In this document: positions 8,706 through 17,593 of the stretch, piece by piece | How positions within the stretch are numbered: position 1 is the first letter of the stretch | How the letters are laid out: every line of letters starts with the position of its first letter | Assembly (NCBI GenBank): GCA_039821125.1 | Contig: JBCBOR010000005.1 | Span: forward strand, 62,001-126,000 | Source of the DNA: Thermohalobaculum sp039821125 | GTDB taxonomy: Bacteria; Pseudomonadota; Alphaproteobacteria; Rhodobacterales; Rhodobacteraceae | Reading direction: 5' to 3' | DNA: 64,000 nt | Notes under the pieces: model-generated | Told to the model about the DNA's origin: nothing | What the model saw: the letters and a program-made list of their open reading frames with translations, nothing else | Databases searched by the model: none | Made by a program: the position numbers and the translations under genes

Positions 8706-9350
8706 TCACGCGCTGGCCCACATCTCTCCGATCAGGCCGCTTTCCCCGACATTCTCGTAGAAGGCCGGCTCCCCACCGGCGTCGAACTCGCACGCGACCC
8801 ACTCGCCGCGCGTATCGTAGCCGAGCGATGTCTGAAGCTCGCCTGTCACGCCCCACCAGTTCGCCCGGCCGGGCATGGGAGCCACGGAGATCTCCAGAGG
8901 ATCGCCGCTCTGGGTCGAGATCCATGGCGCGCGCTTCATGAAGGGCAGGGCGTAGTAGCTCGTCGTCACCGCGCTGATCGGGGCCTGACCGGTAAATCGC
9001 GAGCCCTCGATCTTCAGTGCGTTGCCATCGCGCCAGATGCGGGCGCGCTCCTCGGATCCGTCATCGTTGGTCGAGCTTTCGATCGAGACGATCTCACCGC
9101 CCTTCCAGACCTCACGGTTCTGGAGGCGGTAGACATAGGCGGTGATCCCGAGGAACTTGACCGCGATGTCGATATCGATGGCGATCTCGAACCCTTTGAC
9201 CGAACTGTATGCCTCGAGCGTATGACGTCCGATATCGTCGCCGTCCCGGATGATCCGGAATGTGCGTTTCGCCACCGGTGCGGCGACAGCAGGCATAGCG
9301 AGAGAGGCGGCGAGCGCGGCGCTCCCCGTCAGAACGGCACGGCGATCCAT
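8706..9350 (-). CDS. DUF6134 family exported protein
   Basis: The 214-residue protein starts with a signal sequence containing twin arginines and an Ala-rich core (MDRRAVLTGSAALAASLAMP, cleavage likely after AVAA), so it is probably periplasmic, possibly by the Tat route. The mature part is beta-rich (RTFRIIRDGDDIGRHTLEAY) and resembles DUF6134 proteins. It lies 4 bp after the ChrR-like gene and 17 bp before the SDR, so the three form an operon. Its association with cyclopropane/lipid genes is recurrent, but no activity is established. Confidence 0.75.
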   Translation of the reverse strand: MDRRAVLTGSAALAASLAMPAVAAPVAKRTFRIIRDGDDIGRHTLEAYSSVKGFEIAIDIDIAVKFLGITAYVYRLQNREVWKGGEIVSIESSTNDDGSEERARIWRDGNALKIEGSRFTGQAPISAVTTSYYALPFMKRAPWISTQSGDPLEISVAPMPGRANWWGVTGELQTSLGYDTRGEWVACEFDAGGEPAFYENVGESGLIGEMWASA

Positions 9351-9354
9351 GAGA

Positions 9355-9993
9355 TTACTCTCCGATGTAGTTCAGAATGCGGGAGAATGTGCCGGTGAAC
9401 TTGAGGTCACCCTGCTGGACGATCAGGCAATAGCAAACCTCGTCGCCGCCGATATACGGGCGGTGATCATCCTGCTCGTCGTTGATCGCGATATCACCAG
9501 GTTGGAAGGCGGTATCACCATCCATCAGCACGCCTTGGAGGACGAGAGTCGCCTCCATTCCCTCATGTGTGTGCTGCGGCACCTTTGCACCGGGTTTGCC
9601 ACGCAGCAACATCACCTCTTCGTTGCCATAGCCCTCGACATGGTAGGTCGACACGCCGGGCAACCGGAATTTCCACGGGATCTCATCGAATGTGTATCCG
9701 ATGGCATCGAGCAATGGCGCAGGCAGCGGGCCGCTCGATTGGACCGGCGCTTTCGGGACGACGGGTTCATTCACATCGATCTGCGCGAACACGGCATCCA
9801 GCGCCGATGGCGCCATTTCAACCGGCTCTTCGGCTTCCAGCAGAACGCCGCCAATGCTCTCGAACTCGCGCACTTTGCGACGGCTCTCCGGAACCTGAGA
9901 CAGGTGCGATGCGACCAATAACGAAATGCCGGGTGACATCGCGCCACAAGCATAATCGGCCAGCATCTCTTCAGGTGGTAGGTGAGCCGTCAT
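9355..9993 (-). CDS. chrR: ChrR-like cupin anti-sigma factor with degenerate zinc motif
   Basis: At 212 residues it matches the length of ChrR, the anti-sigma factor that releases RpoE after singlet oxygen. The C-terminal cupin keeps the zinc ligands at the same positions recalled for Rhodobacter ChrR: H141, H143 and E147 (HTHEGME) and H177 (DDHRP). The N-terminal anti-sigma domain has H4 and H30, but the two cysteines of HxxxCxxC are replaced by V34 and S37 (HLSQVPES). No sigma gene is adjacent. ATG 9993 is preferred over an upstream ATG because GGAGAG precedes it and the upstream one lies inside the promoter. Confidence 0.82.
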   Translation of the reverse strand: MTAHLPPEEMLADYACGAMSPGISLLVASHLSQVPESRRKVREFESIGGVLLEAEEPVEMAPSALDAVFAQIDVNEPVVPKAPVQSSGPLPAPLLDAIGYTFDEIPWKFRLPGVSTYHVEGYGNEEVMLLRGKPGAKVPQHTHEGMEATLVLQGVLMDGDTAFQPGDIAINDEQDDHRPYIGGDEVCYCLIVQQGDLKFTGTFSRILNYIGE

Positions 9994-10030
9994 ATCGCCC
10001 GTTCTCTCCGCATCCCCATATGTTTTGGAC

Positions 10031-10060
10031 GCTATACGCGCAGCATCCAAATCTGGATCA
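10031..10060 (-). promoter_or_regulatory. Sigma-E-like promoter of the chrR-DUF6134-SDR operon
   Basis: On the minus strand TGATCC (10055-10060) is followed after 18 bases by TATAGC (10031-10036), 38 bp before the ChrR-like start. The spacing and -35 are the same as in front of photolyase. Two independent matches at the two ends of the stress block support a shared ECF sigma factor encoded elsewhere. Confidence 0.6.
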
Positions 10061-10210
10061 CCCCAGTCGCAAAGAATTTAGCCGCTCTGCAGTATATTTC
10101 CAATCCGGCCCGGTCGATCGCGGGGAATGCAATCAAAAGTCCTCGCGACCATCCGGCGTTCCGTGTAGGCCCGAATTGCGGCTGTTCTGAGCCGTGTCGG
10201 AGGGGCGCTC

Positions 10211-11362
10211 ATGGCTGCAGTTTTCTTCTTCGGATCTTTGCGGGATCGGGCGCTGCTCGAGATCGTTCTCGGGCGGTCTGTGGCGTCTGATGAAATAATT
10301 ATTGCAAAAGCAGAGGGTTACGCGGCCCGCTGTTTGCGCGATGAGGCATACCCCGTGCTCTTCGCGTCTCCGGGCGCGGTTGCAGACGGTGTCGTCGTCG
10401 ACAATCTCAGCGCGTTGGACATGCGTCGCCTCGTGTTCTTCGAGGACGCGGAATATGTGCTTGCACCGATCTCCGTGACCGTGGGAGGCGATGTGCGTGA
10501 GGCTCAGTTTTTCCGCGATACGGAAATTGCGCCCACAACGGATGAGGAATGGGATTTCGCCAGATGGCAGCGGGAGGAGCGCGCCGTTGCTCTGGAGTGT
10601 GCACGCGAGCTGATGGACTATTTCGACACGCCGGTTGGGGAGGATCTGGACCGAATCTGGCCCGGTATCATGACCCGTGCGCGGATGCGCGTGCGGGCTG
10701 CGGCCGAGACGCCGGTCACGGGGCGCCTGCGCGGGGCACGGGCGCCCGGCGACGTTGAGCAGATCGAAACGCGTCGTCCCTTCACCGGTTTCTTTGCCAT
10801 GGAGGAACGCATCCTCCGGCATCGCCGCTTTGATGGCGGGTGGTCGCCCGAGATGTCGCGCCTGGCCTTGGTGTCCGGCGATGCGGTCACAGTCGTGCCC
10901 TATGATGTGCGCCGCGACGAGGTCATGCTGATCGAACAGTTCCGCGCCCCGATGCTTGCGCGCGGTGATCGCTGTCCCTGGGGGGTCGAAGCGATCGCGG
11001 GCCGTGTCGACAAGGAGAACGATGCCGAGGGGGCTGCCCGGCGCGAGGCGCTGGAGGAAGGGGGCCTGACCCTTGGCCGCATGGCTCTGGTTGCGGGCTA
11101 TTACTCGTCGCCAGGCATCGCGGCCGAGCACCTGACCTCGTATATCGGTGAGGCTGACCTGTCCGCGGCAGGTGGCACGTTCGGTGTTGTAGACGAGCAT
11201 GAAGATATTCGCGCCTTTACCGTATCCTTGCAGGAGGCGCTGGAAGGTGTCGCCTCGGGTGAGATCAACAACGGTCCGGCGATCCTGTCGCTATTATGGC
11301 TTCAGGCGAACGCAGATCGGCTTGCCGAGGCGTGGGCGATCCCAACCACTGGGTCTGGATGA
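10211..11362 (+). CDS. Gamma-glutamylcyclotransferase-like + NUDIX hydrolase fusion protein
   Basis: The 383-residue protein has two parts. Residues 1 to about 160 resemble the AIG2/gamma-glutamylcyclotransferase fold (MAAVFFFGSLRD). Residues about 195-370 are an ADP-sugar-type NUDIX hydrolase. The NUDIX box is GRVDKENDAEGAARREALEE with following GGL; the RE, EE and final G are in place, but the first consensus Glu is Asn (with Glu one residue earlier). It likely cleaves a nucleoside-diphosphate sugar such as ADP-ribose. GGAGGGG precedes the ATG. It is divergent from the chrR operon. Confidence 0.85.
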   Translation: MAAVFFFGSLRDRALLEIVLGRSVASDEIIIAKAEGYAARCLRDEAYPVLFASPGAVADGVVVDNLSALDMRRLVFFEDAEYVLAPISVTVGGDVREAQFFRDTEIAPTTDEEWDFARWQREERAVALECARELMDYFDTPVGEDLDRIWPGIMTRARMRVRAAAETPVTGRLRGARAPGDVEQIETRRPFTGFFAMEERILRHRRFDGGWSPEMSRLALVSGDAVTVVPYDVRRDEVMLIEQFRAPMLARGDRCPWGVEAIAGRVDKENDAEGAARREALEEGGLTLGRMALVAGYYSSPGIAAEHLTSYIGEADLSAAGGTFGVVDEHEDIRAFTVSLQEALEGVASGEINNGPAILSLLWLQANADRLAEAWAIPTTGSG

Positions 11363-11455
11363 TCAACGAACCCCCATGCCAAGCCCGGGCTTGTGGGATG
11401 CGCTCGGTAAGACTAGGTGTGGATTGAAAGATAACCCGCATGAGGAGTGTAAATC

Positions 11456-12502
11456 ATGCGCATCTACAAGGATCTGCCCGACGCGGTTGGTAACACGCCG
11501 CTGGTCAGGCTCAAGAAGGCCTCCGAGATCACAGGCTGTGAGATCCTCGGCAAAGCCGAGTTCCTCAACCCGGGCCAATCGGTCAAGGACCGGGCTGCGC
11601 TTTGGATCATCCGCGATGCGGTCGCGCGGGGCACGTTGCGCCCGGGTGGTACGATTGTCGAGGGTACGGCGGGCAACACAGGGATCGGCCTCAGCCTTGT
11701 GGGCGCGGCCATGGGTTTCAAATCGGTGATCGTGATCCCGGAGACCCAGAGCCGGGAAAAGAAGGACATGCTGCGCCTGGCTGGCGCGCAACTGGTCGAG
11801 GTGCCCGCGGTTCCGTACCGCAACCCGAACAACTATGTGAAGTATTCCGGGCGGCTGGCGGAAGAGCTGAACAAATCCGAGCCCAACGGCGCGATCTGGG
11901 CCAACCAGTTCGACAACACCGCAAACCGTCAGGCGCATATTGACTCGACCGGCCCCGAGATCTTCGAGCAGACCAACGGCAAGGTCGACGGGTTCATCTG
12001 CGCGGTCGGGTCGGGCGGCACCCTCGCCGGGGTCGCGGCAGCCCTGCGTGAGCGCAAGCCTGCCATTCAGATAGGCCTCGCAGACCCGATGGGCGCGGCG
12101 CTCTACAACCATTTCGCCCACGGCGAGTTGAAGGCCGAAGGCTCATCGATCTCCGAGGGGATCGGACAGGGGCGCATTACTGCGAACCTCGAAGGTCTGA
12201 CGATCGATCATCCCTTCCAGATCCCCGATGCCGAGGGGATTCCGGTGGTCTTTGATCTGCTGCGGAATGAAGGGCTCTGCATGGGCCTGTCGACCGGGAT
12301 CAACGTTGCCGGTGCGATCCGTCTGGCGCGTGAGCTTGGGCCGGGGCACACCATCGTCACCATCCTCTGTGACAATGGCAGCCGCTATCAGTCGAAGCTG
12401 TTCAACCCAGCCTTTCTTCGGGAGAAAGGGCTGCCCACACCGGACTGGCTTGAGCCAAGCGCCGGTGCGGCCCTGCCAACACCCTTCGTCGATACGGCCT
12501 GA
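11456..12502 (+). CDS. cysK: Cysteine synthase A (O-acetylserine sulfhydrylase)
   Basis: The PLP-dependent enzyme of 348 residues makes cysteine from O-acetylserine and sulfide. The cofactor lysine is K44 in NPGQSVKDRAA, the substrate loop is GTAGNTGIGLS, and the phosphate-binding VGSGGTLAGV and C-terminal CDNGSRYQSK are all present. It is longer than typical CysK (about 310-320) at the C-terminus. GAGGAG lies ahead of the ATG. It stands alone: the 93-bp upstream gap holds a small CCCGGG palindrome, and the next gene converges 15 bp after its stop. Confidence 0.92.
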   Translation: MRIYKDLPDAVGNTPLVRLKKASEITGCEILGKAEFLNPGQSVKDRAALWIIRDAVARGTLRPGGTIVEGTAGNTGIGLSLVGAAMGFKSVIVIPETQSREKKDMLRLAGAQLVEVPAVPYRNPNNYVKYSGRLAEELNKSEPNGAIWANQFDNTANRQAHIDSTGPEIFEQTNGKVDGFICAVGSGGTLAGVAAALRERKPAIQIGLADPMGAALYNHFAHGELKAEGSSISEGIGQGRITANLEGLTIDHPFQIPDAEGIPVVFDLLRNEGLCMGLSTGINVAGAIRLARELGPGHTIVTILCDNGSRYQSKLFNPAFLREKGLPTPDWLEPSAGAALPTPFVDTA

Positions 12503-12517
12503 GGCGCATCCCGCGCC

Positions 12518-14644
12518 TTAGGCGGTGACGGAGCTCTCCGGCTCGTCCGTCTCCTCGGCCGCTTCGCGGTCAGCCAGCCATTCCGCACGCAGATCGGCCA
12601 GCATTTCGCGGATGGCGGCGTCTGTCTTCGGGCAATCGTTGATCGGCTCTTCACTCGAGTAAAACTGGCGCAGCCGCCAGGGACGGCGGTTCTTGACCAC
12701 CCGCGCCAGCGATGCGGGCAGATGCCCGGCACTGCAGAGCGCCAGCACCCAGGCCTCGAGCAGCGAGGATTTCTCGCCCGTCCCGCCGGTGCACCAGACA
12801 TGCTCGAACAGCGTCATGATGAAATCGAGCGTTGGTTTCTCCGGGTGGCGCCTGTCCGAGCGGTAGGGCAGGCGGAAAATATCGGTGATCAACTCATATG
12901 ACGGCCAGTAGAACAGCACGCCTTCGTCCTGATGCGCACGGATGCACTCGTCGATGGCGACGCGCAGCACCGATTTCGACACCGAGTTCGAGGTCAGGCA
13001 CGCATTGTCCCGGAAGGTCGCGATCAGCGGGATCGGCGACAGCGTGAAGATCACCTTCGCGTCTGGGCGATGCTTGCGGATCAGCGCGTAGATCGCCTCG
13101 AGGTTGTCGCGGTTCTCCTCGACGGTCGAGACACGGAACTTGTGCCGCTCGGGATCGTAGGCATCCTTGGGGATGGTGCGCCAGAAGACGTTGCCGGTGG
13201 GTTCGTCATACCAGACCTCGCTAAGGCCGAAGGTCAGGATGAAAACCTCGGTCTCATCGAAGATCCGCTTCGTCTCGGCCTGCACGACCGGGTCGTAGCC
13301 GTATTCCTCGGCCTTGTAGCCATGCCACAGCGCCTGATCGAAGACCTTGTTCTCCCACGCCCACTCAAACTGCTGGCGGATCACGAACGAGTTGACCATT
13401 CCCTCGCCGAACGCCACGACATAGGCGGCCTTGGCGCTGTCCTCCTTGGTCAGGACCCGGAAGTTCCGGCGCGACAGCCAGTTCGAGATGTTCGACGCGA
13501 AACAGGAGCCGAACGCCGTTATCTGCGTCTTCGGCGTGATCACCGGCGCATCGGGCTCCCACCCATAGGTGATGAACTTACGCACGCCGTCGACGCCGAT
13601 CATCTGAGCGCGCGTTGGGTTGAAGTTCGTGTGCTCGCCCCGGAACCAGGTGCGGAACTCGGCCGTATCCTTGGTCGTCGTCTGGAAGACATGGACCTGC
13701 GCACCGGTCTGACCGGGGTCGTCTGCAGGCTCCTCAACGGCGTCGGGATCTATCGCGACCTCGTCCGTATCAAAGGGTGTCTCATCCTCATCGTCGTCTG
13801 CCACAGCCATCGTTTTGGGTTCGGGCAGCGGCGCCTGCTCCGGGTCGAGATTGTGCTGGTGCAGAAGCTTGCCGATGAGCGACCAGCGTTTGGGAAAACC
13901 GCCTTCGGCTTCCAGCAACCGCTTGCGCATGCGCCGGCCATAGAAGTGGATCGAAAGCGTGTCCGGCTTCACATAGTCGTCGATCTCGATACCCCGCCGC
14001 AGCATGAACCGCCGTTCGGAGAACTCGAACGGGTAGAGGATATGGCGCGGGAAGGAATGGGCAATCTCCCCTGTCGCATGCAGGAAATGCGTGATCGCCT
14101 GAGGGCCCCAGACACCCCAGGTCATGTCGCCCGCATGGACCGGATCGCCTGCTTCGGCCTTGGCGCGGTACTCGGCCTGTTGTTCCTCCGGGAACCAGGG
14201 CGGGATCGCGTGCACATCCTCGGTGAACGCCAGCAGCGCCTTCAGCGTCGCGCTGTCCGGCGGCAGGCCCAGTACGCCATTGTTGACGCGGTGGCTGCTT
14301 TCCCAGCCGTGGAAATGCCCGGTCTCGGTTGTGAAGGGCTTCACGCAGTAGGCATCCGTATCGGCCCAGATCATCCCGGGCTCTGCCGCCAGCATCCGAT
14401 ACCGGAACCGGTCTGCGTGCAGTGCAGGCGAGCCCATGCGCTTGTAGACCAGGTCCTCCTCGCCGCGCGGCATGATCGTCGCGGCATCGGCCAGCTCAAT
14501 CCCGTCCGGCACATTCTCCAGAGGGCCATAATGATAGAGCACCACCTGATGGCCCGCGTCGCGGAAGGAGATGATGCAGAGCTGCTCGAGGTAGCTGAGC
14601 CGCCCCTCCATCCACAGCATGCCAATTCTGGGCAGGTCGGTCAT
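12518..14644 (-). CDS. Glycosyltransferase-like + GSCFA domain fusion protein
   Basis: This 708-residue cytoplasmic-looking protein has an N-terminal region (about 1-270) resembling sugar transferases of the Gly_transf_sug/GT32 kind, with a DTD metal motif at 95-97 (MIWADTDAYC). After an acidic linker (about 280-315) comes a GSCFA domain with its name-giving motif near residue 377 (ITAFGSCFASNI) and the later LTFGLSEVWYD and FTLSPIPL blocks. GSCFA is related to GDSL/SGNH-type enzymes and may acylate or deacylate a glycan; that is inference. It overlaps the upstream gene by ATGA and shares its N-terminal domain. Confidence 0.8.
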   Translation of the reverse strand: MTDLPRIGMLWMEGRLSYLEQLCIISFRDAGHQVVLYHYGPLENVPDGIELADAATIMPRGEEDLVYKRMGSPALHADRFRYRMLAAEPGMIWADTDAYCVKPFTTETGHFHGWESSHRVNNGVLGLPPDSATLKALLAFTEDVHAIPPWFPEEQQAEYRAKAEAGDPVHAGDMTWGVWGPQAITHFLHATGEIAHSFPRHILYPFEFSERRFMLRRGIEIDDYVKPDTLSIHFYGRRMRKRLLEAEGGFPKRWSLIGKLLHQHNLDPEQAPLPEPKTMAVADDDEDETPFDTDEVAIDPDAVEEPADDPGQTGAQVHVFQTTTKDTAEFRTWFRGEHTNFNPTRAQMIGVDGVRKFITYGWEPDAPVITPKTQITAFGSCFASNISNWLSRRNFRVLTKEDSAKAAYVVAFGEGMVNSFVIRQQFEWAWENKVFDQALWHGYKAEEYGYDPVVQAETKRIFDETEVFILTFGLSEVWYDEPTGNVFWRTIPKDAYDPERHKFRVSTVEENRDNLEAIYALIRKHRPDAKVIFTLSPIPLIATFRDNACLTSNSVSKSVLRVAIDECIRAHQDEGVLFYWPSYELITDIFRLPYRSDRRHPEKPTLDFIMTLFEHVWCTGGTGEKSSLLEAWVLALCSAGHLPASLARVVKNRRPWRLRQFYSSEEPINDCPKTDAAIREMLADLRAEWLADREAAEETDEPESSVTA

Positions 14645-16656
14645 CCGTCGGCCACCTCTGCTTTGGTTTCGGTGTTCTCGTCGATCTTGGTTTCGGTCGC
14701 GCCCAGATTGGTATGGGCGCCGACATTGTTGGACATGGGGTCCTCGACCAGCCGGTCATAGATTTCGCGGAACTCGGCGCGGTCCATCAGTTCTGCGATC
14801 TTGTCACGATGCCATTGGACCGCGCTGGCGTGCAGTTTGCCGAGCACCGGATCCGTCTTCAGCATCCGGATCACGGCCTCGGCCCGCCGTGCCGCGGGCA
14901 GGATCGCGTTCGACGGCTCATCGTTGCGGTTGAAGATCTGCCAGTATTCCAGCCCCTGATCACGTTTTATGTGATTGACCCGCCCCCGGTCGCGCTTGAC
15001 CAGAAACGCCTCGATCGAGCGGACGGCGTAGTGGTTCAGCGTCACCAGCCCATAGCCCCAGGACTGCTTGGTCGAGCGCCAGCCATCCTCGCGGTAGATC
15101 TCGGGCATCCGGTGGCCGGACCCGTTGACCCAGACAGGATCCGGAGCCTTGTCGCGGATCTTGGTGGGACGATGCACGCCGGGTTTGCGGAACGCCATGG
15201 GCAGCCGGGCAAGTGTCTTGAAGCCCCAGATGTTATGCGGCTTCGGCGCATATTCCGGGGCAGCGTGCAGGAATTGCTCCATGACCGGGCGGTCCTCGAA
15301 CGCGACCTGTCCGCCGCACCCGAAGATCCGCCACGTCAGCGAGATCAGATCGGGATCCTTCGCCGCTTCCATCAGGGCCGTCAGCGAACCATCGCCCGTG
15401 TGGATGTTGATGAACTCGTCCACATCCATGCAGATGTAGCGGTCGGCCTGCTTGTAGGGCTTGCGCTTGGTCGCATCGTTCAGCGCGACCCATTGCGGTT
15501 TTTCGCCAGGCTCGAACGGGTTGTCCAGCCGCGTGACGATCCCGCGTGTCGCCAGATGGTCGAGGATCTCGTCTGTCCCGTCCTCGCAATCATTGGTGTA
15601 GATCAGGAAATGGCTGACCCCGATCGAGAGGTGATAGCCGATCCACTCCAGGATGTATGGTCCCTCGTTCTTCATGCACGAGACGACCAGAACCTCGCCC
15701 AGAAGGTCATCGCTGGCGCGTGGCGCATCGATATTGCCGGGCGATTTGCGCGGCGTCTCCGCCATGCGGTCCAGAGGGGCAGGGGTGCCGGACGCCCCCG
15801 CGATTTCGGAGGCGTGGCGGCTTTCCCCAAGGGCGCGCGGGATGATCTGGAACCCGGCGGGCTGGCCGCTTTCCATCACGACCCGCGCGGGGATCGGGGC
15901 GGCCTCGGGATCGGTGTTCTGGCGTTTCAGCAATTTGCCCAGCAGCGACCACCGGCGCGGGATGCCGCGGTTCAACTCGAACACCCGGCGACGCAGCATG
16001 TCGCCATAGAGGTGGATCGAACAGGTCTCCGGCAGGATGTTCAGTGTCTCGTCATAGCCCCGGCGCAGCAGCAGGTTCACCTCGCCATAGGCGAAGGGAT
16101 AAAGCACGCTCTGCGCGCTGGCATGCTCAACCTCACCCGTCTCGTTCAGGACATCGGTCAGGGCGGCGGGCCCGCCGGGTTCGGTCCGGTCGGGATCCTC
16201 GGTCGCATCGATCAGCCGGGCCAGCGCCGGGCTGTCCGCAGGCAGGGCGAGCACGCCCGTGCCAACCACGTCCTGGGCTTCCCATCCGAACAGATACCCC
16301 TCCGCCGGGCGCAGGGGCTGCAGGCAATAGGCATCTGTCTCGGACCAGATGATACCCGGCTCTGCCCGCAGCAGCCTGTAGCGGAAGCGCTCGACCAGCA
16401 TCTGGTGGGTCGCCGGTGTCCACGGTATCGAGGGATCGCGCGGCGCGATCGCCGCCGCATCGGCCACCTCGACCTCATCCGGGACCAGCGTCGTTGTCCC
16501 ATAGGTGTAGAGGCGAACCGGATGGCCCCGTGCAAGGCAGGATTTCAGCGCCGCCTGCTCGACATAGCTGAGCGGCCCCTGCCCAAACAGAAACCCGATC
16601 CGCGCCAGATCGCTCTGGCCGCGGTCTTTCCCCTTTGCGTTCTTTGCCTTGCTCAC
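14641..16656 (-). CDS. Glycosyltransferase-like + family-2-type glycosyltransferase fusion protein
   Basis: This 671-residue protein starts with the same type of domain as its downstream partner (about 17-265; ETD at 106-108 in IIWSETDAYC where the partner has DTD). It then continues into a family-2/GT92-like transferase (about 320-610): VVSCMKNEGPYILEWIGYH, a DVDEFI metal motif near 410, and VTLNHYAVRS. The N-terminus is Lys-rich without a membrane segment. The two genes are translationally coupled and probably act on one surface glycan. The tail is low-complexity and acidic (TETKIDENTETKAEV). Confidence 0.8.
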   Translation of the reverse strand: MSKAKNAKGKDRGQSDLARIGFLFGQGPLSYVEQAALKSCLARGHPVRLYTYGTTTLVPDEVEVADAAAIAPRDPSIPWTPATHQMLVERFRYRLLRAEPGIIWSETDAYCLQPLRPAEGYLFGWEAQDVVGTGVLALPADSPALARLIDATEDPDRTEPGGPAALTDVLNETGEVEHASAQSVLYPFAYGEVNLLLRRGYDETLNILPETCSIHLYGDMLRRRVFELNRGIPRRWSLLGKLLKRQNTDPEAAPIPARVVMESGQPAGFQIIPRALGESRHASEIAGASGTPAPLDRMAETPRKSPGNIDAPRASDDLLGEVLVVSCMKNEGPYILEWIGYHLSIGVSHFLIYTNDCEDGTDEILDHLATRGIVTRLDNPFEPGEKPQWVALNDATKRKPYKQADRYICMDVDEFINIHTGDGSLTALMEAAKDPDLISLTWRIFGCGGQVAFEDRPVMEQFLHAAPEYAPKPHNIWGFKTLARLPMAFRKPGVHRPTKIRDKAPDPVWVNGSGHRMPEIYREDGWRSTKQSWGYGLVTLNHYAVRSIEAFLVKRDRGRVNHIKRDQGLEYWQIFNRNDEPSNAILPAARRAEAVIRMLKTDPVLGKLHASAVQWHRDKIAELMDRAEFREIYDRLVEDPMSNNVGAHTNLGATETKIDENTETKAEVADG

Positions 16657-16844
16657 GTCGTGGGCTGCCTATGCTCCGATCGGCGTCTTCTACTGCCCCC
16701 ACCCTGTTTGCGAAACGGTTTATATCAGGGCAGGCGCGGTCCGTCCCGAACGGAGTGCCGGTCCTCCGGGTCCGGCCTGTGGTTGACATGGGCGGGTTGG
16801 CGCCACAAGCACAACGGCTGAGATCACGAGAACGGGGCAGGCCG

Positions 16845-17459
16845 TTGAAGACACTTGGCGAGACACCACGGATCGACCCGGAGGCCCGGGTCAAGAACAC
16901 GACCTTCGGGCGCTATTGCGAGGTTATGGCCGGGGCCAGCCTGCTTGAGGTCGAGATGGGCGATTACTCCTATTGCGCCCGCGGCGCGGATATCTTCTGC
17001 ACCACGATTGGCAAATTCTCGAACATCGCGGCGGCCACGCGGATCAACCCGGGCAACCATCCGATGGAGCGGGCCAGTCTGCACCACTTCCAGTACCGCT
17101 CGGCGATGTATTGGCCGGAGGCCGAGGATGACGGTGCGTTCTTTGACTGGCGCCGGTCTCATCGGTGCTTCATCGGTCATGACACCTGGCTCGGCCATGG
17201 CGCGATCGTGCTGCCGGGGCGGTGTATCGGCACGGGTGCAGTGGTCGGCGCCGGCGCCGTGGTCACGAAGGACGTCGCGCCTTATGCGATCGTGGCGGGA
17301 AACCCGGCGCGCACCATCCGGCAACGGTTTGCGTCTGAGATCGCAGAGCGCTTGCAGGTGCTGGCCTGGTGGGACTGGGATCATGCTGCTATCGGCGAAG
17401 CGCTGGCGAATTTTCGCACGCTCCCGGTTGAGGCGTTTCTGGAGAAGCACGGCGCCTGA
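16845..17459 (+). CDS. Phn-associated hexapeptide-repeat transferase
   Basis: This left-handed beta-helix acyltransferase has about 204 residues from a TTG start. Hexapeptide repeats are clear (TWLGHGAIVLPGRCIGTGAV, then VVGAGAVVTKDVAPYAIVAGNPA), and the N-terminal LGETPRIDPEARVKNTTFGRY is typical of the acetyltransferase found in phosphonate operons. TTG is chosen because family members begin just there and GGGGCAGG precedes it; ATG 16788 would add 19 residues. It is likely to modify a phosphonate or an intermediate. It is separated from phnG by the oppositely oriented phnF. No signal peptide. Confidence 0.82.
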   Translation: MKTLGETPRIDPEARVKNTTFGRYCEVMAGASLLEVEMGDYSYCARGADIFCTTIGKFSNIAAATRINPGNHPMERASLHHFQYRSAMYWPEAEDDGAFFDWRRSHRCFIGHDTWLGHGAIVLPGRCIGTGAVVGAGAVVTKDVAPYAIVAGNPARTIRQRFASEIAERLQVLAWWDWDHAAIGEALANFRTLPVEAFLEKHGA

Positions 17460-17503
17460 TCTGATGTTTGTGGCCACGGGGCGGCCATGCCGCTGACGCG
17501 GCA

Positions 17504-17519
17504 CCGGGCTTTGGCCCGG
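17504..17519. terminator. Hairpin between convergent transferase and phnF
   Basis: A perfect 6-bp stem CCGGGC/GCCCGG with a TTTG loop lies in the 134-bp convergent gap. There is no T-run, so intrinsic termination is only possible, not shown. Nothing else is seen in this gap. Confidence 0.3.
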
Positions 17520-17593
17520 ACTGCGCGGGCTGGGCCGCGCAGATGGCCGCCTCGGCGCTCTTGTCCTGATGTCGGGTGCTGGGGCAGGCCGGG

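Noticed and set aside
12932..16821. Two long plus-strand frames (609 and 702 codons) opposite the glycosyltransferase fusions
   Set aside because: Composition typical of antisense frames in G+C-rich DNA; the minus strand has GSCFA and transferase motifs and ATGA coupling.
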